In this document: piece by piece, positions 4,101 to 6,391 of the stretch
Layout of the letters: each line of letters starts with the position of its first letter
Position numbering within the stretch: the first letter of the stretch is position 1
Source: an uncultured Erysipelotrichaceae bacterium
GTDB taxonomy: Bacteria; Bacillota_I; Bacilli_A; Erysipelotrichales; Erysipelotrichaceae
Length of the DNA: 6,391 nucleotides
Assembly (NCBI GenBank): GCA_937902945.1
Contig: CALEMD010000258.1
Span: 1 to 6,391, forward strand
Direction: 5' to 3'
Notes under the pieces: model-generated
Told to the model about the DNA's origin: nothing
Databases searched by the model: none
Seen by the model: only the letters and a program-made list of their open reading frames with translations
Position numbers and translations under genes: made by a program

Positions 4101-6391
4101 AATGCAATCTTAGGATCAACTGGTCTTAGCTTAAATAGTAATTTACAGTATAACGTGTACGATACGAAGATTGAGACAACGAGCGTACCAGTGAAGAAGG
4201 TATGGTCTGATAACAACAACCAGGATGGCAAACGTGATGCAGTTACATTCCAGCTTTATGCGAATGGAGAAAAGTGCGGTAAAGAAGTAACATTGGATTC
4301 AAAAAATGCGACAACAGAAGACGCCAATGTATGGGAATATACATTCAAGGATCTTCCAGTCTACGCCAATGGAGCAGCAATCAAGTATACTGTGCAGGAA
4401 ACAAGCGGTCCTGAAGGCTACACAGCAGATAAAGACAATACTGATCTGACAGTCACGAACACACATACAACTGAGACAACGAGCGTACCAGTGAAGAAGG
4501 TATGGTCTGATAACAACAACCAGGATGGCAAACGTGATGCAGTTACATTCCAGCTTTATGCGAATGGAGAAAAGTGCGGTAAAGAAGTAACATTGGATTC
4601 AAAAAATGCGACAACAGAAGACGCCAATGTATGGGAATATACATTCAAGGATCTTCCAGTCTACGCCAATGGAGCAGCAATCAAGTATACTGTGCAGGAA
4701 ACAAGCGGTCCTGAAGGCTACACAGCAGATAAAGACAATACTGATCTGACAGTTACGAACACACATACACCTGAAGTTACTAAGATTACTGTGAATAAAT
4801 CTTGGTCTGACAGTGATAATACTGAAGGTTTCCGCCCGAATTATGTAGTTCTGCAACTGCAAAAGACAATTGATGGTAAAAAACCTGTAGATGTTGAAAA
4901 TATGTATGCAACATTGACTGAAGCAGATAGCTGGTCTCATACATTTGAAAAGCTTCCTGTATATGAAGGTGGTAAGAAAATCATATACAGTGTCAGAGAA
5001 ATAAATACTGATGATCATTACAAAGCAACTGCTGAAGGTCTTACAGTAACTAACTCAAGAGATGTTGAAAAGATCGACATCTCTGGCACAAAGACTTGGG
5101 AAGATGCTGGCAATAAAGATGCAAGACCTGCTTCAATTACAGTAGACTTGTACAATGGCATTGATGCTAAACCAATTAAAAAACAAACAGTTAAGGTTGA
5201 TGAAAATGGTGAATGGAAGTATTCGTTTACTGGTCTGCAGAAGTATTCTGCAGGTAAGGAAATTATTTATTCTGTAAATGAAGAAAATGTTGAAAACTAT
5301 TCGACCGTTATCAACGGCAAGGACATAACTAATACTTATACACCTGGCGAAACATCTGTCAGTGTTACTAAAGCATGGGTCGATGAAAACAATACTAACA
5401 GTACAAGACCTGATAGTATTGAAGTACAGCTTTATGCAGATGGAGAAGCCTCTGGCGATAAGGTAAAATTAACTGCAGAAAATGCTTGGAGCTATACATG
5501 GTCCAAGATTGACCGGAAGCATAATGGGAAAGATGTTTTATATACTGTCAAGGAAGTAAATGTTCCGGCAGGATATATTACTGGTGATGTTACAGGCAGT
5601 CAGTCGGCAGGATATGTTATTACTAATACAAGAACGACTGGCAATCTAGTGATCAAGAAGAGCTTTGACGGTGACAATATCACAGATAAAGATAAAGCAA
5701 ATCTGAACTTTGAAGTCAAGGGGCCAAATTATGATGAAGTGTTTAATTATGGTACTGCATTCACAGATGGCATCTTGAAATTGTCGAATCTTGCTGCTGG
5801 AGAATATACAGTAACCGAGAAGAATCCGGAAATTGCTGGATATGATGTTACGGTAGCGGCAACTGTCAATAATGACAGCGAAGGATCAACAGCAACTGTT
5901 GTTGCCAATACGACACAGCAGATCGATATCAAGGACAGCTATGCTAAACTCGGCAATCTAGTAATTAAAAAGACTTTCGATGGCGACAGCATTACAGATG
6001 AAGATAAAGAAAATCTAAAGTTTGAAATTGTGAAACCAGATGGAACAAAAGAGACTGTCGGTCTTGATAAGTTCACAAAGGATAAAACAGGTGCTTATAC
6101 ATACACAATGGATCAGGTTGCGGACGGCAAGTATACTGTTCATGAAACAAACCCTGAGATCAAGGGATATGATGTAACTGTTACAACAACAGTAGATGGC
6201 AAGACGAGTGATACTGCTACAGTTGCTACAAAGGCAACTTCAACAGTAGAGATCAAGGATTCTTATACAAAGCGTCCTACGACTCCGATCACACCGGATA
6301 CCCCAACACCTACTCCTTCTGCACCGACAACACCAGCACCAGAGAGACCTACAACACCAACAACGACAGATCGTCCGCATACACCGAATAC
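1059..6391 (+). CDS. Very large Cna-B/SpaA-type surface adhesin, 3' end outside window
   Basis: The frame is open for 1777 complete codons and is cut by the window edge. In order it has a signal peptide (1-28), an N-terminal region (29-188) with an Ig-like, presumably ligand-binding domain, about five D2-type isopeptide modules (189-895), one SpaA-type prealbumin-like domain (about 897-1037), seven Cna-B-type domains (about 1039-1738) and the start of a Pro/Thr-rich wall-spanning tail (from 1740). Most stalk domains show the Lys, Glu and Asn/Asp expected for self-formed isopeptide bonds, which stiffen Gram-positive adhesins. An LPXTG sorting signal is expected beyond the window but not seen. 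The start is fixed by the signal peptide and the GGGGGT site. The gene stands alone behind its own structured leader. The ligand is unknown; host tissue or another microbe is an inference from the family. It is probably a monomeric stalk adhesin rather than a pilin, because no sortase gene is seen nearby. Confidence 0.93.
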   Translation, partial: MKNLLTRAAKLFVAALMIFTLAPTKIVAEGTSAIAISDKNAAVEVHLYKDDKQSTEISGTTTISRTDIVHGTLAVVFKSNNQPTADKLSYSYAFPDNIKANDLASTPLMNGSETAGTWNIKDNVLTFTYDSKWIAAGHTSNIKANFHFDFTAVNNTSIDSKSSEIKFAGASAPITIHYDDGHVTGGKTSRVNSDNTITFTINITADKDCSLNLTDTMDSNLAFVDGSFKLDGNTVLNPTIDGQTMTLSKYALKTGEHQITYNATVINPSLDTNNDGNIDNVGNDAKWTWDAVTTPQDAPVYPNIIYNKVTKKAVLNSSDNTITWTVTVNDGDIKADMNGYVFTDTLQTPDDQKYTGTYSIKASDKTVLVAAGKLDENKSSFSYTFPADAGKKTYIITYKTVITTKDTLAIQKNTAEGKPSDGKGTHSADAEVGTYITKEVTDQSQANNTGVVSWKSTAKLEGAGDRFQDSFSWNDHIWFTDGESPVVKYVDSNNSTVTMVDGSDYSITWKSSNGEGANNTKRKEFDITFKNTENVRNAIANNHGEYTVEYTSTCDKTAQEYKNHSQIYSDITHATHDAYASYSLVKSNNIYKNGKVNWDSTKNTWKADWTVTANADGYTCYGKEDLEGKEVTFTDTLPAGISYLVGSASYMLKTSWTDEQNAVGQKEPTITKNADGTTVLTFAIPTDKTKPMTDPEGHVHSYPQVILKYSTLVDEKLAVDETKSYTNTVTGKTDKIDFGSASGNVAVKNTVLGKSGVLNKGTALVDYKITVNEHALDLLPDSDTVTLVDILDYRTYLANGTLKIIDHTGKNITEQCKAKPETVTDAAGHSTSKLTIEIPDSEFVTVTYSTGLSAAVGTTLPNVTNHAELSGITKSGSNTNQSYTVINAAGSTEGTAGSVTIEKADSDVTKKTVLSGAKFELYRVNNLDSLTNTSKEEELKADLAGTVVTAEDGTAKFHDTDLAEDAQTDLKLDTLYYFVEIKAPTGYAIDNKGKTYFMLAGTDTDAYNAVKEKANAILGSTGLSLNSNLQYNVYDTKIETTSVPVKKVWSDNNNQDGKRDAVTFQLYANGEKCGKEVTLDSKNATTEDANVWEYTFKDLPVYANGAAIKYTVQETSGPEGYTADKDNTDLTVTNTHTTETTSVPVKKVWSDNNNQDGKRDAVTFQLYANGEKCGKEVTLDSKNATTEDANVWEYTFKDLPVYANGAAIKYTVQETSGPEGYTADKDNTDLTVTNTHTPEVTKITVNKSWSDSDNTEGFRPNYVVLQLQKTIDGKKPVDVENMYATLTEADSWSHTFEKLPVYEGGKKIIYSVREINTDDHYKATAEGLTVTNSRDVEKIDISGTKTWEDAGNKDARPASITVDLYNGIDAKPIKKQTVKVDENGEWKYSFTGLQKYSAGKEIIYSVNEENVENYSTVINGKDITNTYTPGETSVSVTKAWVDENNTNSTRPDSIEVQLYADGEASGDKVKLTAENAWSYTWSKIDRKHNGKDVLYTVKEVNVPAGYITGDVTGSQSAGYVITNTRTTGNLVIKKSFDGDNITDKDKANLNFEVKGPNYDEVFNYGTAFTDGILKLSNLAAGEYTVTEKNPEIAGYDVTVAATVNNDSEGSTATVVANTTQQIDIKDSYAKLGNLVIKKTFDGDSITDEDKENLKFEIVKPDGTKETVGLDKFTKDKTGAYTYTMDQVADGKYTVHETNPEIKGYDVTVTTTVDGKTSDTATVATKATSTVEIKDSYTKRPTTPITPDTPTPTPSAPTTPAPERPTTPTTTDRPHTPN
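1623..3746 (+). other. Array of about five D2-type isopeptide/Ig-like modules
   Basis: Each module has the strand pattern of the fimbrial isopeptide D2 family, marked by a recurring aspartate-centred motif: LTDTM (Asp215), FTDTL (Asp344), FQDSF (Asp469), FTDTL before PAGI (Asp635) and LVDIL (Asp789). The spacing of 125-166 residues gives module lengths usual for the family. The segments before each motif (for example TITWTVTV and TWKADWTVTA) are the paired strands expected in this fold. Sequence identity between modules is low, so they are old duplications, unlike the Cna-B repeats further on. Exact boundaries are estimates. Confidence 0.6.
3747..4169 (+). other. SpaA-type prealbumin-like domain
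   Basis: The domain starts GSVTIEKAD with Lys903. It runs through LSGAKFELYRV and an EDGTAKF turn to YYFVEIKAPTGYA with Glu980, and ends at NVYDTK with Asp1035. This is the classic order for SpaA-like domains, in which Lys links to a C-terminal Asn or Asp under catalysis by Glu. It joins the D2 stalk to the Cna-B array. An insertion of about 40 residues, rich in Ala and Asp, precedes the last strand. Confidence 0.75.
4172..4769 (+). repeat. Near-perfect 300-bp tandem duplication encoding two Cna-B domains
   Basis: Positions 4172-4453 and 4472-4753 are identical over 282 bp. The match continues to 4469/4769 with one silent change (GTC versus GTT, Val). The period is exactly 300 bp, or 100 codons, so the frame is kept. 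Neither copy resembles the later Cna-B domains closely at the DNA level. This marks a recent in-frame duplication. Confidence 0.97.
4173..6272 (+). other. Seven Cna-B-type isopeptide domains in tandem
   Basis: The domains begin near 4173, 4473, 4773, 5061, 5346, 5640 and 5952. The first five show the Cna-B signature: a Lys before the Trp of the first strand (K1047, K1147, K1247, K1345, K1438), a Glu in the TV-x-E strand (E1114, E1214, E1314, E1408, E1499) and an Asn in the last strand TN-T/S (N1134, N1234, N1332, N1425, N1523). Domains six and seven begin GNLVIKK and are related to each other. They have K1534/K1638 and E1587/E1696 but end in IKDSY with Asp1626/Asp1734 in place of Asn. All seven therefore keep a plausible isopeptide triad. 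Bond formation is inferred from the family. Confidence 0.85.
6273..6391 (+). other. Pro/Thr-rich wall-spanning tail (start)
   Basis: After the last Cna-B domain the protein changes to low-complexity sequence dominated by Pro and Thr, with TPTPTPSAPTTPAPERP as a sample. Such segments cross the peptidoglycan before an LPXTG sorting signal. The window ends inside it, so the anchor cannot be confirmed. Confidence 0.8.

Noticed and set aside
3348..4231. Antisense open frames at 3348-3545, 3687-3932, 3704-3919 and 4043-4231
   Set aside because: They overlap each other in different frames and mirror the D2/SpaA coding sequence, with no promoters or ribosome sites.
4599..5018. Antisense open frame of 139 codons, the longest on the minus strand within the adhesin
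   Set aside because: It spans the repeat boundary and its length comes from the adhesin's Thr/Val/Asn-rich codons. The product is Cys/Ile/Phe-rich and looks non-natural.
5747..5932. Antisense open frame of 61 codons
   Set aside because: Complement of a Cna-B domain with no independent signals.

Overview
The window looks like chromosomal DNA from a low-GC Gram-positive bacterium (Bacillota). The signs are AT-rich intergenic DNA, sigma-A-type promoters, rho-independent terminators, G-rich Shine-Dalgarno sites and a very large surface adhesin built from Cna-B/SpaA-type isopeptide domains. A member of the Erysipelotrichia or a related gut/oral lineage would fit, but nothing here fixes the taxon.

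Positions 1-683 hold three small genes. On the minus strand, the 5' part of a tRNA-Arg (anticodon CCT) is cut by the window edge. A 50-residue two-helix membrane protein (126-278, +) has its own promoter, ribosome site and terminator. It converges on, and overlaps by 24 bp, a HicB-family antitoxin-like gene (255-641, -). That gene has a 15-nt leader from an extended -10 promoter, and no HicA toxin gene is visible beside it.

Positions 642-1058 (417 bases) contain no convincing gene but are dense in signals. From left to right they are the hicB-like promoter with a possible 8-bp inverted-repeat operator, a perfect 11-bp inverted repeat (743-776), about 95 bp of AT-rich DNA with nothing recognised, and then a rightward promoter (872-899). 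This promoter starts a leader of about 150 nt with three consecutive hairpins, a possible 7-bp closing stem, and a strong terminator hairpin. The T-run of that terminator touches the adhesin start codon, and its 3' arm contains the only G-rich ribosome site. This is the most interesting non-coding element: a candidate cis-regulatory RNA (riboswitch or attenuator) that could control both transcription and translation of the adhesin.

Positions 1059-6391 are one open frame of 1777 complete codons that runs off the window. It encodes a secreted, probably sortase-anchored adhesin. In order it has a signal peptide, an unidentified N-terminal binding domain, about five D2-type isopeptide/Ig-like modules, one SpaA-type prealbumin-like domain, seven Cna-B-type domains and the start of a Pro/Thr-rich wall-spanning tail. 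The first two Cna-B domains come from a near-perfect 300-bp tandem duplication, so the stalk length is probably variable. The C-terminal anchor (LPXTG expected) lies beyond the window.
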